From positions 3,596,001 through 3,660,000 of the forward strand of contig NZ_CP011412.1 in assembly GCF_001007875.1 (NCBI RefSeq): 64,000 nucleotides of DNA. Reading direction: 5' to 3'. The position numbers were made by a program, and so were the translations under genes. This document shows positions 55,671 to 64,000 of this stretch, in pieces (the first letter of the stretch is position 1; each line of letters begins with the position of its first letter). This DNA is from Sedimenticola thiotaurini. GTDB taxonomy: Bacteria; Pseudomonadota; Gammaproteobacteria; Chromatiales; Chromatiaceae. Below the pieces are notes generated by a model. It worked only from the letters and a program-made list of their open reading frames with translations. It made no database searches and was not told where the DNA came from.

Positions 55671-56793
55671 CGACTACCGTTACATGGCCCGGGCCATCCG
55701 CCTGGCCGAACAGGGACTCTACACCACCCACCCCAATCCCCGCGTCGGCTGTGTACTGGTGCGGGATGGCGAGATTGTGGGGGAGGGTTTCCATCGCCGA
55801 GCCGGTGAGCCCCATGCGGAACGCAATGCGCTGGCGGAGGCTGGGGAGCGGGCACGTGGTGCGACCGCCTATGTGACCCTGGAACCCTGCTGCCACCACG
55901 GCAGAACACCGCCCTGCAGCGATGGCCTGATCGAGGCCGGTGTGGCGCGGGTGGTGGTGGCCATGACCGATCCCAATCCACGGGTGGCCGGCCAGGGTAT
56001 GGCCCAGCTGGAAGCGGCCGGCATCCGGGTCGAGCAGGGGCTGATGAGGGCCCAGGCGGAGGCCCTGAATCCCGGTTTTATCGTCCGGATGACCCGTGGT
56101 CGTCCCTACGTGCGCTGCAAGCTGGCCATGAGTCTGGATGGGCGCACCGCCATGGCCAGCGGTGAGAGTAAGTGGATTACCGGTCCCGAGGCCCGTCGCG
56201 ATGTGCAGCGACTGCGGGCCCGCAGCGACGCCATTGTCACCGGCATCGGCACAGTGCTGGCGGATGATCCCTCCATGAATGTGCGTCTGACCGCCGCCGA
56301 TCTGCCGGGGGTGGCGACCGATGCCTACCTGCTGCAACCACTGCGGGTGGTGCTGGACCCCGATCTGCAGATTTCCCCCAGCGCCCGGTTGTTGAACCTG
56401 CCGGGTGAGACGCTGATTGTGACCGCGTCCGATGACCAGGAGCGTTGCCAGGCGCTGCAGGCGGTGGGGGCTGAAGTGATCCGGTTGCCGCGGGCCGGTC
56501 TGGGGATCGACCTGGAAGCGCTTCTGATACAACTGGCGGAGCGGGGCATCAACGAGGTGTTGATCGAAACCGGCCCGACCCTGGCCGGGGCAGCGGTGGC
56601 GGCGAATCTGGTGGATGAGCTGGTGATCTATGCGGCCCCCATCCTGATGGGCGGTGATGCCCGGGGGCTGCTGCATCTGCCGGGGGTGACGGAGATGAAA
56701 GAGCGTATTGATCTGCAGATACTGGAGCTGCGCTCAGTCGGCAATGACCTGCGGGTCAGGGCGCGGCCAAAACGTATTAACCGAGATGGATAG
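55660..56793 (+). CDS. ribD: RibD, pyrimidine deaminase/reductase
   Basis: A 377-aa bifunctional riboflavin enzyme. The deaminase zinc site is HAERNAL and [12 protein letters not shown]; the C-terminal reductase begins near residue 150 ([15 protein letters not shown]). ATG 55660 lies inside the end of nrdR; ATG 55645 is an alternative. Confidence 0.96.
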   Translation: MTADDYRYMARAIRLAEQGLYTTHPNPRVGCVLVRDGEIVGEGFHRRAGEPHAERNALAEAGERARGATAYVTLEPCCHHGRTPPCSDGLIEAGVARVVVAMTDPNPRVAGQGMAQLEAAGIRVEQGLMRAQAEALNPGFIVRMTRGRPYVRCKLAMSLDGRTAMASGESKWITGPEARRDVQRLRARSDAIVTGIGTVLADDPSMNVRLTAADLPGVATDAYLLQPLRVVLDPDLQISPSARLLNLPGETLIVTASDDQERCQALQAVGAEVIRLPRAGLGIDLEALLIQLAERGINEVLIETGPTLAGAAVAANLVDELVIYAAPILMGGDARGLLHLPGVTEMKERIDLQILELRSVGNDLRVRARPKRINRDG

Positions 56794-56796
56794 CCC

Positions 56797-57462
56797 ATGT
56801 TCACAGGCATAATTCAGGCGGTCGGCAGTGTAGCCGGCCGGGAACTCCGGGGCGGCGATCTGCGCCTGACGATTCGCAGCAACCAGCTGCCCCTGGCGGA
56901 TGTGCAGCTGGGGGACAGCATCGCCACCAACGGTGTCTGTCTGACGGTGGTCGAGCTGACCGGTGACGGTTATGTGGCGGACGTCTCCCGTGAAACCCTG
57001 GCGCTCAGTACCCTGTCTGACCTGGCAGTGGGCAGCCGGGTCAATCTGGAGAAGGCATTGACCCTCAGCACGCCGCTGGGCGGGCATCTGGTCAGTGGTC
57101 ACGTGGATGGGGTCGGTACCATTCTGGAGCGTCGGGAAGAGGCCCGTTCGATCCGCTTCCTGGTGGAGGCGCCCAAGACGCTGGCGCGCTATATTGCCCA
57201 TAAGGGATCGATCTGCGTGGATGGGGCCAGCCTGACAGTGAACGGGGTGGATGGCAATCGGTTTGATCTGAACATAGTTCCCCATACCCAGCAGGAGACC
57301 ATCACGGCCGATTATCGACCCGGCAGCCGGGTCAACCTGGAGGTGGATCTGCTGGCCCGCTACCTGGAGCGTCTGCTGCTGGGGGAACAGGCGGCGGAAC
57401 CGGCCCAGCCGGCATCCGGCGTAACCATGGCGCTGCTGGCGGAGCGGGGTTTTCTGCGCTGA
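56797..57462 (+). CDS. ribE: Riboflavin synthase alpha chain
   Basis: A 221-aa enzyme that dismutates two 6,7-dimethyl-8-ribityllumazine to riboflavin. The N-terminus MFTGIIQAVG and the two lumazine-binding repeats (VCLTVVELTGDGYVADVS and the second from about residue 98) are diagnostic. It starts three bases after ribD. Confidence 0.97.
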   Translation: MFTGIIQAVGSVAGRELRGGDLRLTIRSNQLPLADVQLGDSIATNGVCLTVVELTGDGYVADVSRETLALSTLSDLAVGSRVNLEKALTLSTPLGGHLVSGHVDGVGTILERREEARSIRFLVEAPKTLARYIAHKGSICVDGASLTVNGVDGNRFDLNIVPHTQQETITADYRPGSRVNLEVDLLARYLERLLLGEQAAEPAQPASGVTMALLAERGFLR

Positions 57463-57621
57463 CCGATTATCTGTCGCGGTGGGACGCAGTCTGCGCCTCG
57501 CCGGGTGCGGCCGGTCAATCCGGCTCCATTTATCCGGCAACTTTTTAATGGCTTGGGTGTTTCCCCCGGCTTTGTTACACTTTTCTGCTATTTTCCGGTG
57601 CTTCGAGGCACAGTAGTAACT

Positions 57622-58734
57622 ATGGCTTTCAATACAACAGAAGAGATTATCGAGGATCTTCGTCAGGGCCGGATGGTGATCATCATGGATGACGAGGATC
57701 GCGAGAACGAAGGGGATCTGCTGATGGCCGCCGAAGCGGTGACCCCCGAAGCGATCAACTTCATGGCCCGATACGGGCGCGGCCTGATCTGTCTGACCCT
57801 GACCAAGGAGCGCTGCCAGCAACTGCGCCTGCCCCTGATGGTGGGGGTCAATGAATCCCAGTACGCCACCAACTTCACCGTTTCCATCGAGGCGGCTGAA
57901 GGGGTTACTACCGGTATCTCGGCGGCGGATCGCGCCACCACGGTGCTGGCGGCGGTGAAGGAGGATGCGGTACCCCAGGATCTGGTGCAGCCGGGGCACA
58001 TCTTTCCGCTCATGGCCCAGCCGGGTGGGGTACTGGTGCGGGCCGGCCATACCGAAGCAGGCTGTGACCTCGCGCGACTGGCCGGATTCAGCGCCGCTGC
58101 CGCCATCGTGGAGATCCTCAATGAGGATGGCAGCATGGCCCGCCGGGCCGATCTGGAGCGGTTCGCCCAGGAGCACAATCTGAAGATCGGCACCATTGCG
58201 GATCTGATTCACTACCGGGTCAGTAACGAGAAGACCATCGAGCGGGTCAGCGAGTGTGTCCTGCCGACCGAGTATGGCGATTTCCGTCTGCTGGCCTACC
58301 AGGACAGTATCGACCCGGAGCTGCACCTGGCGCTGGTGATCGGCGATGTGGATACCAGCCAACCGGTGCTGGTGCGGGTGCATATGCAGAACACCCTGTG
58401 CGATCTTTTCTCCTCCAGCCATCCCGGCTGCAGCTGGCCGTTGAAAAACGCCATGAAACAGATTGCCGAGGCGGGCTCCGGGATCATCGTGGTGCTGCGT
58501 AATCATGACACCACCCGGGACATCATCCAGCGGATGCGTGATTTCCAGCATCTGGGTCAGGAGCAGAAACCCACCGCCAACGACTCCAAGCGGCACCTGC
58601 GCACCTACGGTATCGGTGCCCAGATCCTGTGTGACCTGGGAGTGCAGAAGATGCGGGTGCTGAGCGCGCCGAAAAGTCTGCACGCCATCTCCGGTTTCGA
58701 CCTGGAGATTGTCGAGTACGTGGCTTGTGAGTAA
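57622..58734 (+). CDS. ribBA: RibB with GTP cyclohydrolase II-like domain (RibBA)
   Basis: A 370-aa protein. The N-domain is 3,4-dihydroxy-2-butanone-4-phosphate synthase ([12 protein letters not shown] and AARYGRG-type motifs, [12 protein letters not shown]). The C-domain, from about residue 208, has the GTP cyclohydrolase II fold but lacks the zinc cysteines: the CxTGD...RCDC motif reads NTLCDLF...HPGCSW. Only the RibB activity is therefore expected, and a RibA must exist elsewhere. ATG 57622 is the start. Confidence 0.93.
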   Translation: MAFNTTEEIIEDLRQGRMVIIMDDEDRENEGDLLMAAEAVTPEAINFMARYGRGLICLTLTKERCQQLRLPLMVGVNESQYATNFTVSIEAAEGVTTGISAADRATTVLAAVKEDAVPQDLVQPGHIFPLMAQPGGVLVRAGHTEAGCDLARLAGFSAAAAIVEILNEDGSMARRADLERFAQEHNLKIGTIADLIHYRVSNEKTIERVSECVLPTEYGDFRLLAYQDSIDPELHLALVIGDVDTSQPVLVRVHMQNTLCDLFSSSHPGCSWPLKNAMKQIAEAGSGIIVVLRNHDTTRDIIQRMRDFQHLGQEQKPTANDSKRHLRTYGIGAQILCDLGVQKMRVLSAPKSLHAISGFDLEIVEYVACE

Positions 58735-58824
58735 CGGCCCGATAACGCGCCGGCTTCCGAATACGGTTGCTCTATTGAATAATCCAATCGGGAATATTCC
58801 CGCACTATAAGGTTGTATGAAGAG

Positions 58825-59295
58825 ATGGCTATAAAAACCATAGAGGGTTCACTGACAGTACAAAATGCACGCTTCTGCCTGGTGGTGGCGCGCTTCAACA
58901 GTTTTGTGGTGGAGAGCCTGCTGGACGGGGCGATCGATGCCCTGAAACGGCACGGTGCCGGCGACGCCGATATCACGGTGGTACGGGTGCCGGGCGCCTT
59001 CGAGATGCCCCTGGTGCTGGAGAAGCTGGCGGCCAAGGGTGGTTATGACGCCATTGTCGCCCTGGGTGCGGTGATTCGTGGCGGTACGCCCCACTTTGAT
59101 TTCGTGGCCGGCGAGTGTGTCAAGGGCATGGCCCAGGTGACCCTCAAGCACCAGGTACCGATCGCCTTTGGCGTGTTGACGGTGGATACCATCGAGCAGG
59201 CCATTGAACGGGCCGGTACCAAGGCCGGTAACAAGGGAGCGGAAGCAGCCATGTCCGCTATTGAGATGGTTAACGTCCTGCGTCAGATCGACTGA
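58825..59295 (+). CDS. ribH: RibH, lumazine synthase
   Basis: A 156-aa enzyme forming 6,7-dimethyl-8-ribityllumazine. Motifs [29 protein letters not shown] and [16 protein letters not shown] are all intact. ATG 58825 with AAGAG upstream. nusB begins right after its stop. Confidence 0.97.
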   Translation: MAIKTIEGSLTVQNARFCLVVARFNSFVVESLLDGAIDALKRHGAGDADITVVRVPGAFEMPLVLEKLAAKGGYDAIVALGAVIRGGTPHFDFVAGECVKGMAQVTLKHQVPIAFGVLTVDTIEQAIERAGTKAGNKGAEAAMSAIEMVNVLRQID

Positions 59296-59718
59296 ATGAG
59301 CAAAAAACGAAGCCAGGCCAGGCACTATGCGGTGCAGGCCATCTACCAGTGGCAGGTCGCCGGGCAGGATATCAAGGATATTCGTAACCAGTTTGTCGCG
59401 GATCTGGAAGCGGACAGTTTTGAACTGGCCTATTTCGAGGCCCTGCTGCACGGCGTACCGGCCCATCTCGACGAGTTGGACAAACTCCTGGAGCCCTATC
59501 TGGATCGCTCCATCGAGAGTGTCGATCCGGTCGAGCGGGCTATTCTGCGTCTTGCCGCTTTCGAACTGCAGTATCAGCTTGAAGTCCCCTACAAAGTGGT
59601 CATTAACGAGTCGATCGAGCTCTCCAAGGTGTTTGGCGCCGAACAGGGCCACAAGTATGTCAATGGGGTACTGGACAAGCTGGCCCGCCAGGTGCGCAAA
59701 GGCGAGCTGAAACGGTAG
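59296..59718 (+). CDS. nusB: NusB, transcription antitermination factor
   Basis: A 140-aa all-helical NusB, part of the rRNA antitermination complex. ARHYAVQAIYQWQVAG and YKVVINESIELSKVFG are family hallmarks. Directly follows ribH, the standard order. Confidence 0.97.
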   Translation: MSKKRSQARHYAVQAIYQWQVAGQDIKDIRNQFVADLEADSFELAYFEALLHGVPAHLDELDKLLEPYLDRSIESVDPVERAILRLAAFELQYQLEVPYKVVINESIELSKVFGAEQGHKYVNGVLDKLARQVRKGELKR

Positions 59719-59791
59719 TCAGCGGGTCGACGCCCTGCCATTGCCGGGCGCCCCGTGCATGCCGATTAAACACGGGGTATTGTCTAACATC

Positions 59792-60763
59792 ATGCCGGCC
59801 TCGGAATTCCAACTGATCGAACGCTACTTCGCCCGTCTCGGCACGACCCGGGCGGATGTGGTGCTGGGTGTGGGGGATGACTGCGCCCTGTTGCAGGTGC
59901 CGGCGGACCGGCAACTGGCGGTCAGTATGGATACCCTGGTGGAGGGAATCCACTTTTTCCCCGATGTGGACCCGGAATCCCTGGGCCACAAGGCGCTGGC
60001 GGTCAATCTCAGCGACCTGGCGGCGATGGGGGCCGATCCGGCCTGGGTTACCCTGGCCCTGACGCTGCCCAAAGTGGACGAGGCCTGGCTGGCGGGATTC
60101 TGTCGCGGTTTTGCCCGCCTGGCTGCCCGTTACCAGGTGCAGTTGGTAGGGGGGGACACCACCCGCGGTCCCCTGAGTATCTCGGTTCAAGTACACGGCT
60201 TTGTGGAGCCGGGCCGGGCGTTGCGGCGTGACCAGGCCCGACCGGGTGACCAGATCTATGTCACCGGCAGCCTGGGGGATGCGGGACTGGCCTTGCTGGC
60301 CGCTGGCGGGGGTTATGACGCCGGGGAGCGACTGGCGGTTCTGCAACAGCAGCTGGATTGGCCGGAACCCCGGGTCGCGGCAAGCCAGGCACTGCGCCAT
60401 CTGTGCCGCTGTGCCATTGATATCTCCGACGGATTGCTGGCCGACCTGGGGCATATCTGCGAAAAGAGCGGGCTCGGGGCCACTATCCGGCAGGCGGCCA
60501 TTCCCCTTTCCGAAGCGGTGGCGGACTATGTCCATACCACCGGCGACTGGTCCATGCCGCTCGCCGCCGGGGATGATTATGAACTCTGCCTGGTCATTCC
60601 GGCCGGGCAGCAGGCCCAGGTCGAACGCATCGCCCGGACGCTGGCTGTTCCGTTGACGCTGATCGGGCAGATGGAGAGTGGCGCTGGCATCCACTGTGTC
60701 GATGCGGCAGGCAATAAGGTTGCCGATCTGCAGGGAGGGTACGACCATTTCCGCAACGCCTGA
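59792..60763 (+). CDS. thiL: ThiL, thiamine-monophosphate kinase
   Basis: A 323-aa kinase making thiamine diphosphate. VVLGVGDDCALLQVP, VEGIHFFPDV and CAIDISDGLLADLGHI are diagnostic. ATG 59792 is preferred to ATG 59741 by family length. Its end overlaps pgpA. Confidence 0.96.
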   Translation: MPASEFQLIERYFARLGTTRADVVLGVGDDCALLQVPADRQLAVSMDTLVEGIHFFPDVDPESLGHKALAVNLSDLAAMGADPAWVTLALTLPKVDEAWLAGFCRGFARLAARYQVQLVGGDTTRGPLSISVQVHGFVEPGRALRRDQARPGDQIYVTGSLGDAGLALLAAGGGYDAGERLAVLQQQLDWPEPRVAASQALRHLCRCAIDISDGLLADLGHICEKSGLGATIRQAAIPLSEAVADYVHTTGDWSMPLAAGDDYELCLVIPAGQQAQVERIARTLAVPLTLIGQMESGAGIHCVDAAGNKVADLQGGYDHFRNA

Positions 60764-61229
60764 CGCGCGCCCGGACTGGCGCAATCCGATCCACCTGCTC
60801 GCCTTCGGCCTCGGTTCCGGTGCGGCCCCCAAAGCGCCCGGTACCTTCGGCACCCTGGCGGCAGTGCCCCTCTATCTGCTGGTGCGGCCACTGAGCGATC
60901 TGCACTACCTGCTCCTGGTAGTGCTGCTGTTTCTGCTCGGCATCTGGCTCTGTGAACGCACCTCCCGCGATCTGGGGGTACACGACCACGGCGGCATCGT
61001 CTGGGACGAATGGGTGGGCTTTCTGATCACCCTGTGGATGGCGCCGCCCGGCTGGTACTGGCTGCTGGCCGGCTTCTGTCTGTTTCGTCTGTTCGATATT
61101 CTCAAACCCTGGCCGATCGGCTGGCTGGATCGCCGGGTCTCCGGTGGACTGGGGATCATGCTGGATGACGTGCTGGCCGGAATATTTGGTTTCGTTATCA
61201 TTCAACTGGGCCGGTATCTGATAGGCTAG
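60702..61229 (+). CDS. pgpA: PgpA, phosphatidylglycerophosphatase A
   Basis: A membrane phosphatase of phosphatidylglycerol synthesis. The active-site motifs are GSGAAPKAPGTFGTLAAVP, DEWVGF and FDILKPWP, with four helices. The start is unclear: ATG 60702 lacks a ribosome site and lies deep in thiL. A perfect GGGAGGG (60733-60739) stands 7 bases before an in-frame ATT at 60747, which could be a rare ATT start giving about 160 aa. Confidence 0.9.
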   Translation: MRQAIRLPICREGTTISATPDARPDWRNPIHLLAFGLGSGAAPKAPGTFGTLAAVPLYLLVRPLSDLHYLLLVVLLFLLGIWLCERTSRDLGVHDHGGIVWDEWVGFLITLWMAPPGWYWLLAGFCLFRLFDILKPWPIGWLDRRVSGGLGIMLDDVLAGIFGFVIIQLGRYLIG

Positions 61230-61264
61230 GAAGATAGTGCTGAATCGACGGAGTTGAACTGCCC

Positions 61265-61933
61265 ATGACCTGCTTACCCGCCGCGCCCCGTTTATCCCTT
61301 CTGTTGCTCCTGCTGACCTGCCTCTGTTGGGCAACGCCGTCTCTGGCGGTTGAACGGGTGCGGGTGATGGCTCTGTTTGCCGACAAGGCGATGTTACAGA
61401 TCGATGGAAAGCAGCGGTTGCTGAAGGCGGGCCAGCGCAGTCCCGAGGGCGTGTTGCTGGTCTCTGCCGATGCCAGGGGCGCCGTGATCGAGGTGAACGG
61501 CAAGCGGGACAAGTACGCGCTGGGTTCCCAGGTGGGAGGTCACTTTGCCAAGCGCAAGGTGGTTGAGGTGCAGATCTGGGCGGACAGCCGGGGGGCCTAC
61601 AGGACCACCGGCAGCATCAATGGTCGCATGGTCGACATGCTGGTGGATACCGGTGCCACTTCCATTGCCATGAGCGAGGTGGAGGCGAAGCGCCTGGGGA
61701 TCGCCTATCGTGTCAATGGGGACAAGACCGCCGTTCGCACTGCATCGGGCATCGCCCGGGCTTACGCTGTGAAGCTGGACCAGGTGCGGGTGGGTGAGCT
61801 GGTTCTGCACCAGGTTAATGCGGTGGTGGTGGAGGGTAGCAGCCCGCACCAGGTGTTGCTTGGTATGAGTTTTCTGAGCCGGGTGAAGATGGAGCACAAG
61901 GGCAATCTGATGGTCCTGCAGAGCAAGTTCTGA
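61265..61933 (+). CDS. Retropepsin-like aspartic protease (TIGR02281 type)
   Basis: A 222-aa secreted protein with a signal peptide (LSLLLLLLTCLCWATPSLAV) and a clan AA aspartic protease domain: VDTGATSIAMSE near residue 125 and HQVLLGMSFLSRVKME near residue 198. Substrate unknown; such proteins are periplasmic single-domain retropepsins. Confidence 0.87.
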   Translation: MTCLPAAPRLSLLLLLLTCLCWATPSLAVERVRVMALFADKAMLQIDGKQRLLKAGQRSPEGVLLVSADARGAVIEVNGKRDKYALGSQVGGHFAKRKVVEVQIWADSRGAYRTTGSINGRMVDMLVDTGATSIAMSEVEAKRLGIAYRVNGDKTAVRTASGIARAYAVKLDQVRVGELVLHQVNAVVVEGSSPHQVLLGMSFLSRVKMEHKGNLMVLQSKF

Positions 61934-62081
61934 TCGGCCCCTGTTGCACCGCCCTATCCGCCTGCTGATCTGTTCTGATACCGGACCGCTCTGCGCCGTT
62001 TGTGGCAGGCGGGAGGCCGGTCAGATGGTGACTCCAAATATGATACAGATGGACTTGCATCATGGAGTCGATTTAGATAAC

Positions 62082-62126
62082 TTACGTTTACGTAAACGTA
62101 ATCAGGTTAGTTGACGTTAACGTAAG
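62082..62126 (+). promoter_or_regulatory. Palindromic operator pair before acyl-CoA synthetase
   Basis: TTACGTTTACGTAAACGTAA (62082-62101) is a perfect 20-bp palindrome. A second, shorter one, TTGACGTTAACGTAA, lies at 62111-62125. They resemble sites of LiuR, the MerR-type regulator of branched-chain acyl-CoA catabolism; this match is from memory and is an inference. Confidence 0.75.
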
Positions 62127-62178
62127 TAGTGTTACTCCGTAATGATCCATCAGTCTCAAACGAAAACCAGGAGCCCCC

Positions 62179-63870
62179 ATGTCGACTGCTACAGAGCGAT
62201 TTCTCGCCGCCCGTGATTTTCTGATCCAGCATCGGGAAGACTACGACACCGCCTACCGTGAGTTTCAATGGCCGCAGTTGGACAAGTTCAACTGGGCGCT
62301 TGAGTACTTCGATGAGGTGGCCAAAGACAATAATCAGACCGCGCTGTGGGTTGTGCAGGAGGGGGGCGACGAGACCAGGATCAGTTATGCGGAGATGTCC
62401 GCCCGCTCCAACCAGGTGGCCAACTACCTGCGTGCCCAGGGCGTGCAGCGTGGCGAACACATTCTGCTTATGTTGAACAACGTGGTGCCCCTGTGGGAAA
62501 CCATGCTGGCGGCCATCAAACTGGGAGCGGTGGTTATCCCGGCCACCACCCTGCTCGGTTATGACGATCTGCTCGATCGCATTGAGCGTGGCAAGGTTTC
62601 CCATGCGGTGGTTGGAGCGGAGTTTACCGCCAAGTTTGACGACATGCCGGGCGACTTCACTCGCATCAGCGTGAACGGTGAAGTGGCCGGCTGGCAGAAT
62701 TACGCGGACGCCTATCAGCAATCGGACGAGTTCACACCCGAGGGTGAGACCCTGGCCAGTGATCCGCTGCTGCTCTATTTCACCTCCGGTACCACCGCCA
62801 AGCCGAAACTGGTGGAGCACAGTCACCAGAGCTACCCGGTCGGCCATCTCTCCACCATGTACTGGATCGGGCTGCAGCCGGGGGATATCCACCTGAATAT
62901 CAGTTCACCGGGTTGGGCCAAGCACGCCTGGAGTAACTTCTTCGCTCCCTGGAATGCCGGTGCCACCGTGTTTGTCTACAACTACGACCGTTTCGACGCC
63001 AAGGCGATGCTGAACACCATCTGCCGTTGTGAACTGACCACCCTGTGTGCGCCGCCAACGGTCTGGCGCATGATGATTCAGCAGGATCTGAAATCGTTCC
63101 CGGTCAAGCTGCGCGAGGTGATCGGGGCCGGCGAGCCGCTCAACCCGGAGATCATCGCCCAGGTTGAGTCCGCCTGGGGATTGACCCTGCGGGACGGCTT
63201 CGGCCAGACCGAGACCACCGCCCAGATCGGCAACACCCCGGGCCAGAAGCTGAAGAGCGGCTCCATGGGTCGGCCACTGCCCGGTTACAAGGTGCAGTTG
63301 CTCGATGCGGCCAGTCAGCCCTGTGAAGAGGGTGAGATCAGCCTGGATCTCTCCGAGCGTCCCATGGGGCTGATGATCGGCTACAAGAACGATGCGGAAA
63401 AGACCGCCGAGATCATGCGTGACGGCTTCTACCGTACCGGTGACGTGGCGATGGTGGACGAGGATGGCTACTACACCTACGTCGGCCGTGCCGACGATGT
63501 GTTCAAGGCCTCCGATTACCGTATCAGCCCGTTTGAGCTGGAGAGCGTGCTGATCGAACACGATCTGGTTGCCGAAGCGGCGGTGGTACCAAGCCCCGAT
63601 CCGGTACGCCTGGCGGTCCCCAAGGCCTTCGTTATGCTGGTTGATGGTCATCAGCCGAGTGAGGAGGTGGCACTCTCCATCCTGCAGCACTGCCGCAAGC
63701 ACCTGGCGCCGTTCAAGCGGATTCGCCGGCTGGAGTTTACCGATCTGCCAAAGACCGTTTCCGGCAAGATCCGGCGGGTGCAACTGCGTAAGGAGGAGGA
63801 GAATCGCAGCCTCGATAGCCGTCGGCCGAACGAGTATTGGGAGTCGGACTTCCCGTCCCTGAAATCCTGA
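62179..63870 (+). CDS. AMP-forming acyl-CoA synthetase
   Basis: A 563-aa adenylate-forming ligase. The ATP loop is TSGTTAKPKLVEHS near residue 205, the A5 region DGFGQTETTAQIG near residue 335, the hinge YRTGDVAMVDEDGYY, and the catalytic Lys in LPKTVSGKIRR near residue 527. It is closest in look to medium-chain or aromatic acyl-CoA ligases; the exact substrate is not known. A LiuR-like palindrome precedes it. Confidence 0.92.
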   Translation: MSTATERFLAARDFLIQHREDYDTAYREFQWPQLDKFNWALEYFDEVAKDNNQTALWVVQEGGDETRISYAEMSARSNQVANYLRAQGVQRGEHILLMLNNVVPLWETMLAAIKLGAVVIPATTLLGYDDLLDRIERGKVSHAVVGAEFTAKFDDMPGDFTRISVNGEVAGWQNYADAYQQSDEFTPEGETLASDPLLLYFTSGTTAKPKLVEHSHQSYPVGHLSTMYWIGLQPGDIHLNISSPGWAKHAWSNFFAPWNAGATVFVYNYDRFDAKAMLNTICRCELTTLCAPPTVWRMMIQQDLKSFPVKLREVIGAGEPLNPEIIAQVESAWGLTLRDGFGQTETTAQIGNTPGQKLKSGSMGRPLPGYKVQLLDAASQPCEEGEISLDLSERPMGLMIGYKNDAEKTAEIMRDGFYRTGDVAMVDEDGYYTYVGRADDVFKASDYRISPFELESVLIEHDLVAEAAVVPSPDPVRLAVPKAFVMLVDGHQPSEEVALSILQHCRKHLAPFKRIRRLEFTDLPKTVSGKIRRVQLRKEEENRSLDSRRPNEYWESDFPSLKS

Positions 63871-63941
63871 GCAGTACTCAGGCGATGGAAACAGAGATGG
63901 CCAGCGGGAGATGAATCCCGCCAGGCATCGACTCTGAATAG

Positions 63942-63977
63942 AAACCACCGGCTGGCACGGCCGGTGGTTTTTTTGCC
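63942..63977 (+). terminator. Terminator of acyl-CoA synthetase gene
   Basis: AAACCACCGGC-tggcacg-GCCGGTGGTTT followed by TTTTTT: a strong rho-independent terminator. Confidence 0.9.
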
Positions 63978-64000
63978 TGGGCACTCCGGGAACCCTCCTG

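Noticed and set aside
57463-57621. An FMN riboswitch before ribBA
   Set aside because: The conserved RFN core motifs were not found in the 159-base leader.
56734-58683. A 649-codon open frame on the minus strand opposite ribE and ribBA
   Set aside because: It is the mirror of well-matched rib genes, has no start context and reads Gln/His-rich low-complexity sequence typical of antisense frames in GC-rich DNA.

Overview
The window reads as high-GC chromosomal DNA of a nitrogen-fixing gammaproteobacterium. The gene order nifHDKTY-orf-lrv ... nifENX ... iscA-nifUSV-cysE-nifWZM-clpX is the Azotobacter-type arrangement. The housekeeping genes (glyA-nrdR-ribD-ribE-ribBA-ribH-nusB-thiL-pgpA) and the accessory gene content fit a Chromatiales or sulfur-oxidiser-like lineage such as Sedimenticola/Thiodiazotropha; the genus is a guess from gene content, not a demonstrated assignment.

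Layout. 1-5000: a partial ABC-2 exporter, a PstS-like periplasmic protein, a tiny zinc-ribbon ORF, a TauE/SafE permease and a GNAT acetyltransferase. 5400-36100: one nearly continuous nif region. It starts with nifB-fdxN-orf-nifO-ferredoxin-nifQ and draG. A leftward block follows with hemerythrin, a SIR2-like protein and draT, divergent from nifHDKTY. After that come a ferredoxin-linked accessory set, nifENX with cofactor-assembly partners, iscA-nifU-nifS, and nifV-cysE-TPR-nifWZM-clpX. Five sigma-54 -24/-12 promoters, each with a NifA-type upstream activator site (TGT-N10-ACA or ACC), stand before nifB, nifH, nifE, iscA and nifV. No nifA, nifL, rnf or nifF lies inside the window. DraT, DraG and the SIR2-like protein suggest post-translational, NAD-linked control of NifH.

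36100-42300: a visibly AT-richer accessory island, mostly leftward. It holds an alpha/beta hydrolase, small secreted or membrane orphans, an HNH endonuclease, DUF4177-YidD and an orphan gene. It is peppered with copies of a palindrome-ended repeat of about 142 bp, and two attC-like structures flank the DUF4177-yidD pair. This is a probable insertion hot spot with gene-cassette character.

42300-48100: cobalamin adenosyltransferase, then an operon of an FtsX-like/ATPase exporter, a membrane protein, a TlpA-type thioredoxin and two NosL-like copper proteins, with no nitrous oxide reductase structural gene nearby. 48200-53400: two TetR regulators with visible operator palindromes, an AcuI-like acrylyl-CoA reductase, a DUF2798 protein, a carboxymuconolactone-decarboxylase-like protein, a methyltransferase-like protein and a periplasmic tandem PilJ-domain protein. 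53850-61900: glyA, nrdR and the riboflavin operon, whose RibBA has a degenerate second domain, followed by nusB, thiL, pgpA and a retropepsin-like protease. 62100-63970: an AMP-forming acyl-CoA synthetase behind a perfect 20-bp palindrome, closed by a terminator.
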